Positions 1 to 9,998 of a stretch of 64,000 bases of DNA are shown here, piece by piece; position 1 is the first letter of the stretch; the number at the start of each line of letters is the position of its first letter. The stretch lies in assembly GCA_033398695.1 (NCBI GenBank), contig CM065804.1, positions 54,219,501 to 54,283,500 on the forward strand, given 5' to 3'. A program made the position numbers and the translations under genes. The stretch is from Orobanche coerulescens. Taxonomy: Eukaryota > Streptophyta > Magnoliopsida > Lamiales > Orobanchaceae. The notes beneath the pieces are model-generated. The model searched no databases. It saw only the letters and a list, made by a program, of their open reading frames with translations, and was not told the DNA's origin.

Positions 1-13
1 ATAGGATGCTGTC

Positions 14-22
14 CTATTTATA
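14..22 (-). promoter_or_regulatory. TATA box of the leftmost gypsy LTR
   Basis: The minus strand reads TATAAATAG. It lies 11 bp beyond the last palindrome of the adjacent array, the same order (array, then TATA) as in the LTRs at 56851 and 57778. Transcription would run leftwards out of the window. Confidence 0.55.
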
Positions 23-33
23 ATAAATGGCTA

Positions 34-326
34 TTAGCGCGCGCTAGTCTCGCCAGAAGCGTGCGCTAACGGCCTCGACTTAATCAAGTCAAGATTTAGC
101 GTGCGCTACGCATATGCCTGTAGCGTGCGCTAAGGCGTTGACTTGGCTTTTCCCGAAAGCCGTCCAGGTTCATTCGACACAATCCGACAAGGGTCCCCCG
201 GCCAGGTCTCACCTACCGCACGTCTCAATCAATTTGACCACGCATAGCGTGCGCTAATGATCCCCTATAGCGTGCGCTATGAATCCCTGTTAGCGTACGC
301 TACACGCAGACTGTAGCGTGCGCTAC
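34..326. repeat. Array of near-palindromes TTAGCGTGCGCTAA, 23-bp period
   Basis: Eight 14-bp sites have centres at about 40.5, 62.5, 102.5, 126.5, 250.5, 273.5, 296.5 and 319.5. The last four are exactly 23 bp apart. Each site has inverted 6-bp arms (TTAGCG / CGCTAA, with small variation) around TG, CG or TA. The 9-bp spacers (tgatcccct, gaatccctg, acgcagact) are unrelated. The array fills the region just upstream of the TATA box on the minus strand. Confidence 0.9.
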
Positions 327-477
327 ATGCACAGAATTTCAATCTCTATATCACATATACGGAATTATACGCTCGACAACATCGGATTATGAAATACGGA
401 GAATAGTACTCAGACAAAAGTACAATCATTACAATATCACAAGTTCCAATTACATAACAGAAATCTCGGGTATTACA

Positions 478-1113
478 TTACGGGCGTATGAAACCTTCGT
501 CCAAACTGACCGGGCACCCTGCTCGAATCGTACGGCCGTAACTGGCCAAGCCTTACGGCCGTACCTGCCTCATCTTATGGCTGTATGCCGCAACCCTTAC
601 GGCCGTAAGCCCTCATCGTCCGACATGTCCTGAAAACCACAAACGCATGTTACGGCCGTAGCCTGCTTATCCTTACGGCCGTATCTCCCCCTAGACCAAA
701 CCATCCTTAAGCCAATGAATGCATGTTTCGGCCGTAACGCCTGATTAGTTACGGCCGTAACTCAATGCTGGAAGTGACAAAAATCCGACAACTCCGTGTT
801 CTCGTTACAAAAGGCGAATGATCCGACATACAAAACTCGTATGAATGTAATTAAGTCCACTAACATGGAATAGGTTATACTTCCAACACAGGACTACCAA
901 TCACGATGATTATGATAATACTCTCGTCTCGATTCTCAAAAGGATATGAATGATGATCGGTAACTGATACATGGCTAAATCACTCAAACGAAGAATACGA
1001 AAGAATGAATCATGAATGATGAGTGATTATTAATGAGTGAAAAAAATACCGAGTGGCAATTACTGACTGATAATTACTGAATGATAATGAATGAATTACA
1101 ACTAGGTATTACA
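478..1113 (-). mobile_element. Second gypsy-type LTR remnant (U3)
   Basis: On the minus strand this starts at 1113 with TGTAATACCTAG, a gypsy-like LTR start, and continues left to 478, where the neighbouring LTR begins. It carries its own array of a different palindrome (530-760). The part between 780 and 1113 is AT-rich with many tgaatga/gattat stretches and no reading frame. No TATA box is left, which would fit truncation just before it. Confidence 0.45.
530..760. repeat. Array of TTACGGCCGTAA palindromes, 22-23-bp period
   Basis: Eight 12-bp sites have centres at about 535.5, 558.5, 580.5, 602.5, 655.5, 678.5, 731.5 and 754.5. Steps are 23, 22, 22, 53, 23, 53 and 23. The consensus is a perfect palindrome; one site is degenerate (ttatggctgtat). 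Spacers of 10-11 bp are unrelated in sequence. The palindrome differs from that of the neighbouring LTR, but the centre spacing is the same. Confidence 0.9.
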
Positions 1114-2683
1114 AATATGTAATCTATATATAAGACTAAGAAGATAATTATGCTCTCATTAACCTTCTTATACATGTGTATTCACCGTTGTTTTGAATAA
1201 ACCCAAACTCTTTGACAGTTTCATCAAAATAAAGAAGATTCTAGCTCCGAGAACCCTGCTTCAATCTATAAATGGATCTTTGAAGCTTGCAAACCTTTTT
1301 ACAATTTTCTGGATGAACAAAATCCTCAGGTTGTATCATGTACACATCTTCGAGTAAGTTTCCATTAACATATGCTGTTTTGACATCCATCTGCCATATC
1401 TTATAATCAAAGTATGCCGCAATAGCAGATAAAATTCTAATTTATTTAAGCATGACTAATGGTGAAAAGGTCCCATCTTAGTCAATACCATGGGTCTGTC
1501 TATAACCTTTTGCAACTAGTTTGGCTTTATAGGCTTATAGATTGTCGTATATGTCTCTCTTTTTTTGAAGACCCATTTGTACTCAATGGTTTTTACACCG
1601 TTAGGTAGATCTATAAAGTTCCAAACTTGATTGTCGTACATGGACTGCATCTCTGATTTCATGGCCTCTAGCAATTCCTCATACTCTGGTCCTGATGCAG
1701 CTTCTTAATAGGTACTAGGCTCATCATCTATGATCGATGCATCATCATCCTCTCTCATGAGATATCCATATCTAAAATGGTGTCTGTTCAACTACTTTAG
1801 ATGGAACACGAATAAGGGTGAATGTTGCGGCCTCAACGACGTAGTCCCAAAATGATAATAGAAGCTCCATTCGACTTATCATGGATCGAGCCATATCTAA
1901 CAAATTCGATCCCTCCTCTCAGATATGCTGTTTTGTTTCCAGGAGGAGTGTGAAACAATTCCACAATTCCTAAGATGATCATCCAATTATTAGTTCAAGT
2001 ATTCGCCATCCCAATCCGATCAAATGACTTTAAATGTCTTGCCAAGTTGATTCTGTACTTCATTGTAGAATATTTGAACATTTCAAAATATTCATGTTTA
2101 TGCTTCATAAGATAAATATATCCATACCGACTAAAATCATCGGTAGAAGTTATGAAGTATTGATATCCGCCGCTGGCATGAGTGCTAAGAGGTCCGCATA
2201 CATCAGTATGTACTAGGCCTAATAGATCACTAGCACCTTTGTCTATGACCGGTGAAAGGATTATTCATCATCTTGCCCAAAAAATAAGATCTGCACATTA
2301 CAAATGACTCATTGAGCTTAGGTTTCTTGGTTTCAATGTTATAGACTTACATAATATTGGACTCATCTACATCAATATTGTAATGGCCAATATATAACCT
2401 TGTAGTATCAAAGCAAGTCATCAAAGTAAATATGAATCATCTATTTCTCAATAATAAAATTGTATCCTTCATGATCTAATGTAGAAACTGAAATAACAAA
2501 AGCCCATTGGGTAAAACTAGATCATAAGTTCCAATGGCTAGTGCAGCAACTCTTTCTCCATTGCCGACTCTTAGATATACTTGCCTTTTATTCAGCTCTC
2601 TACTGCTTTTCAACCCCTGCATATTTATACAAATATGAGATCCAGATCCAATATCTAATACCCAGGAGTTGGAAGTAGATAAG
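1114..2683 (-). pseudogene. pol: Ty1/copia pol remnant (protease to reverse transcriptase)
   Basis: Minus-strand translation in shifting frames gives parts of a copia polyprotein in the expected order. Near 2660-2625 there is a protease motif (LDIGSGSHIC, with the catalytic Asp-Thr/Ser-Gly altered to D-I-G). A GAG-pre-integrase/integrase stretch follows at about 2360-1790. The start of reverse transcriptase is at about 1700-1150, with NQVWNFIDLPNGVKT, YKWVFKK and WQMDVKTAYVNG. It ends before the YVDD active site. Many stops and frameshifts are present. The protease side is cut at 2683 by the copia LTR that starts at 2684. This is an old, non-functional copy. Confidence 0.75.
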
Positions 2684-4625
2684 TGTTGGGGTTCGGTAAC
2701 TAAAATTGAGTTACGCAGCGGAAAAATAAAACCGGTCTAACCAAAATCGAACCCCTAATAGGGTCGATCAAGCATCATATATTGAATATAAATTGACGAG
2801 GATAAAATTAAAGAAGTCATACCCTCATAGTCCTTCGATAATTTTATCTTGATGGAAAAACTCGAGCCAAGCTTTGATAGTTTTCGGCCACCAAAAATCT
2901 TTTGTTTCTATTTGTATCAGCAACACAAAGACGAATCCAATTTGTTCAAACTTGATATGATCAAACACCGAAGATTTCGTATGTCTCTATGTCACCACGA
3001 GTCGGATATTTATCGAAAAAATTTAATATCATTTCATTCTCTAAAAATACGGCCAGGAATTGATATAGAAATTTTTCTTCCTTCTTTTCTTTTTCTTTCT
3101 TTCTCTCTAAGATGAACAAGATGAAAAAAATCTCTCCTTCTCTCTTCAATATGGCTTCGGTCAAAAATAATGTGTGTGGTTTTATTCTTGTCATGTGTGA
3201 AAAAATAATGATCCATTTTAATAAGTTTAAAGATGAGGTTCGATGATATCTCAGATCTTTACCATTTTGTCCACATACCAAAAGAAGTCCACCATATCCA
3301 CATCACACCAAGACAAAATAAGAGAACCATCATGGAAAAAGAGAGGAAATGGGGCGACCACTTTTGGGTGAGAAAATGAGCGAAGCCACTCGATTCGTGT
3401 ACCGGACATTATCATGTCTAGTCCGTTAAGTACATTTCATATTATCTCAAATTTATTTTTATTTAATTAATTAATCCAATTGATAAATTTTACCAAATAC
3501 AAAATTATAATAATATATTTTCAAGAAATAATTGAATTAAATTAATTATCAAGTAATTAATTTCAATTCACAAGACTGGAATGATTTATCAAATAAATCA
3601 AATTAGATATCCAATATCCAATATTAATAAAGAGATATTTATTATCAAATATCTTTGTGCGCGACCATAGGTCCGTCTCAGTCAGCAATGGGAGGATCCA
3701 AGGAGTGCGGGTAACACTTAGCAAGTCTAGTGGCCCGCACCACAACCCAACTGAGAACGAATGATAGAATCATTCTAAAACCATTATGTAGTGAATACCC
3801 TATATGTATAAACCATTCAATCATATTTCCCGGTCAAGTATTAGGGTCACGGTAAAGTCAAACCCTATTGTAACTTGACCCTATGCATTTGTTTATGCAA
3901 ACCAAGATCATCGAGCTCTCGTGTATCAATTAAAACTAGATCTAAAGGCTTTGGCCATGATCTCATTTGCCATTAACCGCATAGGACATTTACCTGCTCA
4001 CTTATAGGAGAAAGAATCTTATCTTGGTATTCAGTAGAGACTGCTACTTGCCCACTAAGTTGCATTTCGAGGTTGACCCGGCCGAGCGGTGATTGGATCG
4101 AACTACTCTAATGACTAACTTAATATCATATGCAAATCTCCTACTGAAACCTAAAATCAAAGGTTCACATATACCTATCACAACTTTTTGATTTAGTCAT
4201 TGATAGTCCCAGAGTGATATCCATGTAACCGAATTGAGGTGAGTCGAGGTCGAATATACTAATCCATTTATCATACCAATAACATGTACTCCCATGAACC
4301 CTTAGTGAAGATAGACACTCTACATGTCAAAGAACACATTATACAAGCCTTGTCTGAACATAAATCTTAGTTAAGTTTTATCGACGTGTGAGTCGGTTAA
4401 GCATTCGAGCCCTAAGTACTTCTAGTGCCTATCTCCTTATCTCCGTAAAGAGTGGAATGTTTGCTCTCTGATTCAAGAACTATTATTCTATATGCCAAAT
4501 CACAATGACAATGATATACAATAATATAGAAATAATAAATGCCTTATTTAATTTAATTTCATAATTACAATACAATGTTCTCACTCCTCATCCTCTGAGT
4601 CGCATTCAAGGGCATATTCCTAACA
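2684..4625 (-). mobile_element. Copia LTR (3' LTR, minus orientation), 1942 bp
   Basis: Read on the minus strand it begins TGTTAGGAATATGCCC at 4625 and ends CCGAACCCCAACA at 2684. The start, and the segment around 3650-3800 (cattcgttctcag, then gcgggc...tgctaagtg and cctcccat), match the LTRs of copia element I, so it belongs to the same family but a diverged subfamily. On the right it is preceded in sense by a purine-rich tract (AGTGTAAGTGGGAGAT, about 4626-4641), a typical PPT. It is therefore the 3' LTR of the pol remnant at 4626-6345. Confidence 0.8.
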
Positions 4626-6345
4626 ATCTCCCACTTACACTAAATGTCACAAACTACGGTATCTATTACTCATACTCGCCACATGTCTCTCTAAGCCCTT
4701 CTGAGATAGTGGCTTGGTGAGCGGATCAGCAAAGTTATTTAATGAGTGAAGTTATTTGTTGTTTCTATTCTTTGCAGTGTAATGTTCTATTTTTAAACCG
4801 TTTCTCTAACAAAATGGTACTTTCTCCCAATGTGCTTGGTATTGTGGTGAGCCTTAGGCTCCGTAGCCTACGCAACAGCCCTGCCGTTGTCACAAAATAG
4901 TGCCACGGGCCGATCTGAGTCAGGAACCACTTAAAGTTCCTTAGTGCACTTCTTAGTCCAAAATACCTCTTTAGAAGCCTCTGTGGCTGCCTGATATTCT
5001 GCTTGACTTATGGAATCGCAGTCGCAGTTTTCTTTCCACTTCTCCAAGATACTGCTCAACTATTCAGAGTAAAGATATACACTAATGTGGACATCTATGC
5101 ATCCATGTCTCCCAAAAAATCTGAGTCGGTATAACCTATCACTTTAAGTTCTCCTCCGTCGTATATAAGAACCAAGTCTTTAGTCCTCTTCAGGGACTTA
5201 AGAATATTCTTTACAGCAGTCCAATGTTCCTGCCCTGGATTTGACTGAAGCCGACTGACTACGCTCACAACATAAGCAATGTCCGGTCTAGTGTAAATCA
5301 TAGTGTACATAAGGCTACCCACTTCCGAAGCATATGGTACCTTTATAATTTCTTTTATCTCTTCCTCTCTTTGAGGACACATCTCTAAGTAATGTTTTAC
5401 GCCTGTCTCATAAGTAGGAACTCTCTTTTAGAATTTCCCATCCTAAATTGCTTCAGGATCTTTTCTATATATAGGGCTTAGGAATGACCTATCATTATCT
5501 TCGCTCTATCCTGGTAGAGACGAACACCTAGAATATAGGTGGCTTCTCCCAAATATTTTATTGAGAAGTTATTAGAAAGCTAAGCTTTCACAGAACTGAG
5601 CATTCCTACGTCGTTTTCTATAAATAGAATGTCATCCACAAATAGTACTAAGAACGTAATTTTGCTAACACTAACCTTCTTATAAATACATGGCTCCTCT
5701 TCATTTTTGACAAAATCAAACTCTTTGACTATCTCATCAAAACGAAGATTGCAACTTCGAACCCTGCTTTAGTCCATATATGTCATGGTGAAGCTTGCAT
5801 ATTTTATGAACATTGGCCTCAGATATGAATCCTTAGGCTATTCCATATTGATATCCTCCTCGAGGTAACTATCTAGGAACGCCGTTATCATATCCATTTG
5901 TCATATTTCATATTCAAAATGGGCTGCTATGGGAAGCATCATGCCAATTGACTTTATCAATGTTACATGCGAAAAGGTCTCGCAGTAATCGATTCCCTCT
6001 CTTTGGGAATAACCCTTCGCCACAAACCTGGCCTTATAGGTATCAACATTGCCATCTCCATGATCATTTCTCTTGTAAATCCATTTATTCCCAATAAGTA
6101 CTATGCTCTTAGGATGATCCACTATAGTCCAGACCTGATTAGCATGCATAGAGTCTATCTCAGCTTCCATAACCTCTTGCCACTTCCCGGAGTCCACATT
6201 TACCATCGCCTGGTCATAAGTGGGGGGATCATTCTATTGGCTTGTTTCCGTAATCTTATGAGGACCCAATTCATCTTGGTGATATCCATACCTCTCAGGT
6301 AAATGAGAATCTCTACTAGACCTATGAGTTATCAGGATAGTCGTT
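4626..6345 (-). pseudogene. pol: Copia pol C-terminal half (RT and RNase H), degenerate
   Basis: Sense is minus. From about 6330 downwards the frames give a linker (HLPERYGYH, then an in-frame stop), the first RT block (residues of NQVWTIVD, NKWIYKRN, ARFVAKGYSQREGIDY; 6206-5901) and later the RT/RNase H connection (VPYASEVGSLMY, TRPDIAYVVSVVSR, WTAVKNILKSLKRT; 5382-5095). RNase H decays into frameshifted fragments at 5090-4700. The layout parallels copia element I (44028-45353). Stops and indels break every domain. Upstream gag and integrase are missing, and at about 6345 the sequence switches to a leader in the opposite orientation. Confidence 0.8.
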
Positions 6346-6855
6346 CAAGGAGGGTTGATAAATTATGAGAGTGCATTGGATGACTTCGGTTGGAGCAAAT
6401 ATTATCCCTAGAAACCTGTTCGGTTGTCGAATAAGATCCAATTATGAAACTGACCAGCGTTGATGGTGTAAACTTAACTTGTTCATGAACTATAGAAACC
6501 ATATAGGTTGAGTGGAGGGAACAAGGGGAAAATGAAGATCGAATCATCCATTAGATATGTTTTTGCTGGACAACACTTTATAAATATTAATAGACCAGAA
6601 ACCTGTTCGGTTGCCCTCTATTAAAATTTATAAAGAACTCGATCACCACTATAAAGTAAAGCGAAAAAATACTTCCGGATTTCACAAGAGAGTGTGTCAT
6701 TCCGATAAAAAATATGCGAGTTGGGTTAAATTAATAGAGAAGTACTCAATTTTAAACTCAGACCATAATTAAACGAGTCACTAATCAATATGTCATACCT
6801 AATGCAGATAAACAAAATATCAACTCTCAAAATGACAACAAATAGAATTATCTTG
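6346..6855 (+). mobile_element. Copia leader (5' UTR) fragment in inverted orientation
   Basis: This stretch matches the leader of copia element I (about 24735-25190) on the plus strand. Shared strings include agtgcattggatgacttcgg, agaaacctg..aggttg, aaagaacttgatcaccact and aaacaagtcactaat. The pol fragment directly to its left reads on the minus strand, so leader and pol of the same family meet head to head. It contains no ORF. Confidence 0.7.
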
Positions 6856-6859
6856 CAGA

Positions 6860-8950
6860 CGATTCGTAGAAGGATTCTTCAAGATTGCTCAACCACTGAC
6901 TAGTTTGTTGAGAAAAGATAAGAAGTACACCTGGTCAGAGGCGTGTCAACAGAGCTTTGATGAGCTCAAGAGTCGATTGATATCGGCACTAGTTTTGGAA
7001 TTACCACAAGGAACTGAGGGATTCGTGGTGTATAATGATGCGTCAAGATAGGGTATTGGATGTGTGTTTATGCAGAATGAGAAGGTGATTGCCTATGCAT
7101 CGAGGCAATTATGACCTTATGAGGTCAATTACCCGACCCATGATCTGGAGTTAGAAGTTATGGTGTTTGATTTGAAAATCGGGCGCAATTACTTATATGG
7201 AGTCACTTGTCAGATTTTGCTGATCACAAGAGTCTTAGATATATTTTTACTCAGAAGGAGTTGAACATAAGACAGAGGACGTGGTTATAATTGATCAAAG
7301 ATTATGATAACGAGATCCTATGCCACCTAGGAAAGGTGAATGTGGTTGCTGATGCCTTGAGCCGTTAGACAGTATAGAAGCAAATACATGCCCATTTGAC
7401 AGTTCAGAATGTATTATAGCTAGAATTTGTGAGATCGGGGATTGATGTCTGGCTACAACGTGTACAAGGGAAACTTTGTACACTTGAGATTTCGTTGTCC
7501 CTTGATGATAATATCAGATCAAAGCATATTACGGACCCGTTGTTATTGCGAATCTAAAATGAATTAAATCAGAGGAAACCACTGGATTTGTGGTCCACAA
7601 GGATGTACTTGGGCATTTCAAGAATCAATTATGTGTACCGACAGATGAAGAGTTGAAAAACTCCATCCTAAGAGAGACCCATGCTACCTCGTACTCTGTT
7701 CATCCAGGATCTAACAAGACGTATAAGGACTTGAAATCCTATTACTGGTGAAAGCGAGAAGTTGCACAATTTGTTTCGAGGTGTTTAACTTTTCAACAAG
7801 TTAAGATTAAACATCAGCAACCGGTAAGTATGCCGAATCCACTCCCTATTCCAGAATGGAAATGGGAGGACATATCGGTGGATTTTATCACAAACTTGCC
7901 TACGAGTCATCGAGGTATGAATATGATTTGGGTGATTGTGGATTGTCTAACCAAATCAGCTCACTTCTTGGAGATCAAATACATGTGGAGTCCCGATGGA
8001 TTATCCCAGTTGTTCATTCAAGAGATCGTAAGATTGCACGAAACTCCCAAGAGTATCGGATCGGATCGTGACAGATGGATTGTGTCACATTTCTGGAAGG
8101 TGGTTCATCATGTGATGGGTACGTTGAATTTCAGTATGGTATTTCATCCACAGGTCGATGGCCAGTCTGAGAGGACCATCCAGACTTTGGAGGATATGCT
8201 GAGAGCTTGTTCTCTCGATTGGAAAGATGATTGGAAAGCCCAACTACCTTTGGTAGAGTTCACATACAATAATAGTTGGCATGCTTCAATTAAGATGGCA
8301 CCTTACTAACCGTTGTATGGCCATCTTTTCAGGTCACCATTGTGTGGGGAAGACTTGTCTGAGTATATGGATATGGAACCTGATATGTTTTTAGCGACTT
8401 GTGAAAAGATAGCTCGGATTAGGAGTCGTTTGTTAATGGCTCAGAGCTGGCAGAAGTCTTATGCAAATAACCGTTACTGACCACTTGAGTTCGAGATTGG
8501 TGAACATGTACCAGTTAAGGTGTCTCCTACCCGAGGCGTTTTTCATTTTGAAAAAAGAGGCAAGATGGGTCCAAGGTACATCCGACCATTTTAGATTATG
8601 GAACGAGTAAGCAATATGGCCTATCATTTGGCGTTGCCACTAGATTTAAGTCGAGTTCACAACGTGTTTCATGTTCCCCTATTGAGGAAGTATGTTGTTG
8701 ATCCTAGCCACAAACTTCACTTCAAAGAAATTGAGATAGCTGACGATCATTCATACGAGGTGTGTCCTATACGAATACTTTAGAGGACGATCAAACAGTT
8801 GAGAAACAAGACAATTCCCTCTGAAGATTCACTAGTCGAGACATGGAGTCTAGGAGGCTACATAGGAGACCGAGGATAGCATGCGGAAGAGATATCTCGA
8901 GTTATTTACCCCTTAGTTTCGAGGATGAAACTATTTTTACGGGGGGAGTA
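6860..8950 (+). pseudogene. pol: Ty3/gypsy chromovirus pol (RNase H, integrase, C-terminal domain), decayed
   Basis: The plus-strand frames give, in order: the end of RT and RNase H at 6860-7350 ([33 protein letters not shown]); the integrase zinc-binding region at about 7640-7800; the integrase core at 7830-8309 (WEDISVDFITNLP, a degraded second Asp region GSDRDRWIVSHFW, FHPQVDGQSERTIQTLEDML); and the GPF/chromo-side tail (GPRYIRPF, SRVHNVFHVPLLRKYV) to about 8780. In-frame stops occur in RNase H (after YNDASR), after KMAPY and after YANNRY. It ends with the chromovirus-type FRGRN/GEDE-like coda and a PPT at about 8939-8950 (ACGGGGGGAGTA). Gag, protease and most of RT are missing at the left junction (about 6855). 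Confidence 0.85.
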
Positions 8951-9192
8951 TGTAATATGCAGCTATAAATTCCCATTTTTATACTGTTGTATTGTATGTA
9001 TGATATGTGTATCATTGTTATACAATGTTTATTATATCGAGATATTTGGGAATAAAATCATTTATGTTCGACATTCGTATTGTTTTGACTGTTAGACGCT
9101 GAAGTTATGTTTTTATTTAAGTACATTAGACCTAGCGTATGCTACGGTCAGTGTCTAGCATACACTATATCGACAAGTCTTACGTACGTTGA
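8951..9192 (+). mobile_element. Start of the chromovirus 3' LTR, truncated
   Basis: Directly after the PPT the sequence starts TGTAATATGCAGC, the plus-strand equivalent of the other gypsy LTR starts. Only 242 bp remain before a new element begins at 9193. The last 60 bp hold three palindromic sites, so the cut falls in the region where the arrays of the other LTRs precede the TATA box. Confidence 0.7.
9132..9191. repeat. Truncated palindrome array in the chromovirus LTR
   Basis: Three sites, ctagcgtatgctac, ctagcatacactat and ttacgtacgttg, have centres at about 9138.5, 9161.5 and 9185.5 (steps 23 and 24). The array stops one base before the junction at 9193. Confidence 0.75.
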
Positions 9193-9727
9193 TGTTGGAA
9201 AAAATAATACCCCAAGTGTTTTGATAAATGCACCCTACAGCGCAATATCATACAACACCCAAAGAAGATAAATCCTATAGTTAAAACTTCAGAGTATAGC
9301 AAAAGAAGTCGTTGGTTATAGCAAACAATGTTGTAGGTGTTTTACTTAGGAAAAGTAGAATACAAAACCAACAGGATTGAGAATGAACTTTAAGTTGTTC
9401 AGAAATAATCTTTCCTTATTCATAAAGTATTCATGGTTTTAAAGTAGCATTTAGTGCTGACATGACAGCATTTAATACAGCCGAAGAGACTACAGATAGA
9501 AAAGTATTTAATTCGGATCAAAGAGAATATATGAAGTAGTACATGCGAGACATATTTAATTCAAACATTCTGAAGCTGCCAATCCGAGTTGTCTAAATCT
9601 CACCACCCGGCCAACGACAATATTTATAATGGATCTATTTCCAAGGTTATAAATAGCCCAAGAAATAGGACATTGCTCACACTTAGCAAACACATAAGAC
9701 AGACTGCTTACACAAGAGTTAGACTGA
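9193..9727 (+). mobile_element. LTR-like sequence, left part (split by the CACTA element)
   Basis: It begins TGTTGGAAAAAATAATACCCC, a typical LTR-like 5' end, and interrupts the gypsy LTR. A TATA box (TTATAAATAG) lies at 9647-9656, about 455 bp from the start, as expected for U3. There is no ORF. It continues at 19840-20098 on the other side of the CACTA element. The family is not recognised; a copia LTR or an endogenous pararetrovirus promoter are alternatives. Confidence 0.45.
9647..9656 (+). promoter_or_regulatory. TATA box of the LTR-like sequence
   Basis: The sequence ggTTATAAATAGccc on the plus strand is a canonical plant TATA box. The CACTA insertion 72 bp downstream separates it from its leader. 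Confidence 0.5.
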
Positions 9728-9753
9728 CACTACTATAAAAACAAGCAAAGAGA
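9728..9753 (+). repeat. CACTA left terminal inverted repeat
   Basis: It starts CACTACTATAAAAAC and matches the right end at 23 of 26 positions. It runs directly into AAGAGA sub-terminal motifs. Confidence 0.9.
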
Positions 9754-9998
9754 TCCAGACTAAAAGACCCATTGATAAAGATAATGGGTCTCTTTAATAT
9801 AAGAGACCTGATATTATAAACAACATGTCTCTTATATGTCAAATGGGCCCGCCATTTTTTTGTGAGAGACATAAGAGACCCGTTATTTTTAATGACGGGT
9901 CTCTAATGTATAAGAAATAAGAGACCCGTTGCTTTTGTTGACGGGTCTCTAAAATGTAAAGACTTAAGAGACCTGTTGTTTAACCCAACCGGTCTCTT
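9754..9998. repeat. CACTA left sub-terminal hairpin repeats
   Basis: About five units of the form AAGAGACCCGTT-loop-AACGGGTCTCTT occur, for example 9873-9905, 9919-9951 and 9966-9998, spaced about 46-47 bp. Each unit is an inverted repeat with a loop of roughly ten bases that differs between units. In En/Spm, sub-terminal motif repeats are the binding sites of TNPA; a similar role is inferred here. Confidence 0.8.

Larger units (their letters stand above)
1..477 (-). mobile_element. Ty3/gypsy-type LTR, U3 part, cut by window edge
   Basis: Read on the minus strand the LTR begins at 477 with TGTAATACCCGAG. This is the same type of start as the other gypsy LTRs of this window (for example at 57668). 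It runs leftwards through a palindrome array (34-326) to a TATA box (14-22) and then leaves the window, so only U3 is present. No PPT-like sequence abuts it at 478, so it is either the 5' LTR or a solo LTR. It seems to interrupt the next LTR remnant (478-1113). The target duplication cannot be tested because the other end is outside the window. Confidence 0.65.

Noticed and set aside
34..326. CRISPR-like array (short repeats with unique spacers)
   Set aside because: Plant genome; repeats are 12-14 bp dyads with 9-11-bp spacers, no leader or cas genes, and location in LTR promoters.
9193..9727. Endogenous pararetrovirus
   Set aside because: Only a promoter-like sequence is present; no movement-protein, coat or RT motif, so I cannot support more than an LTR-like label.
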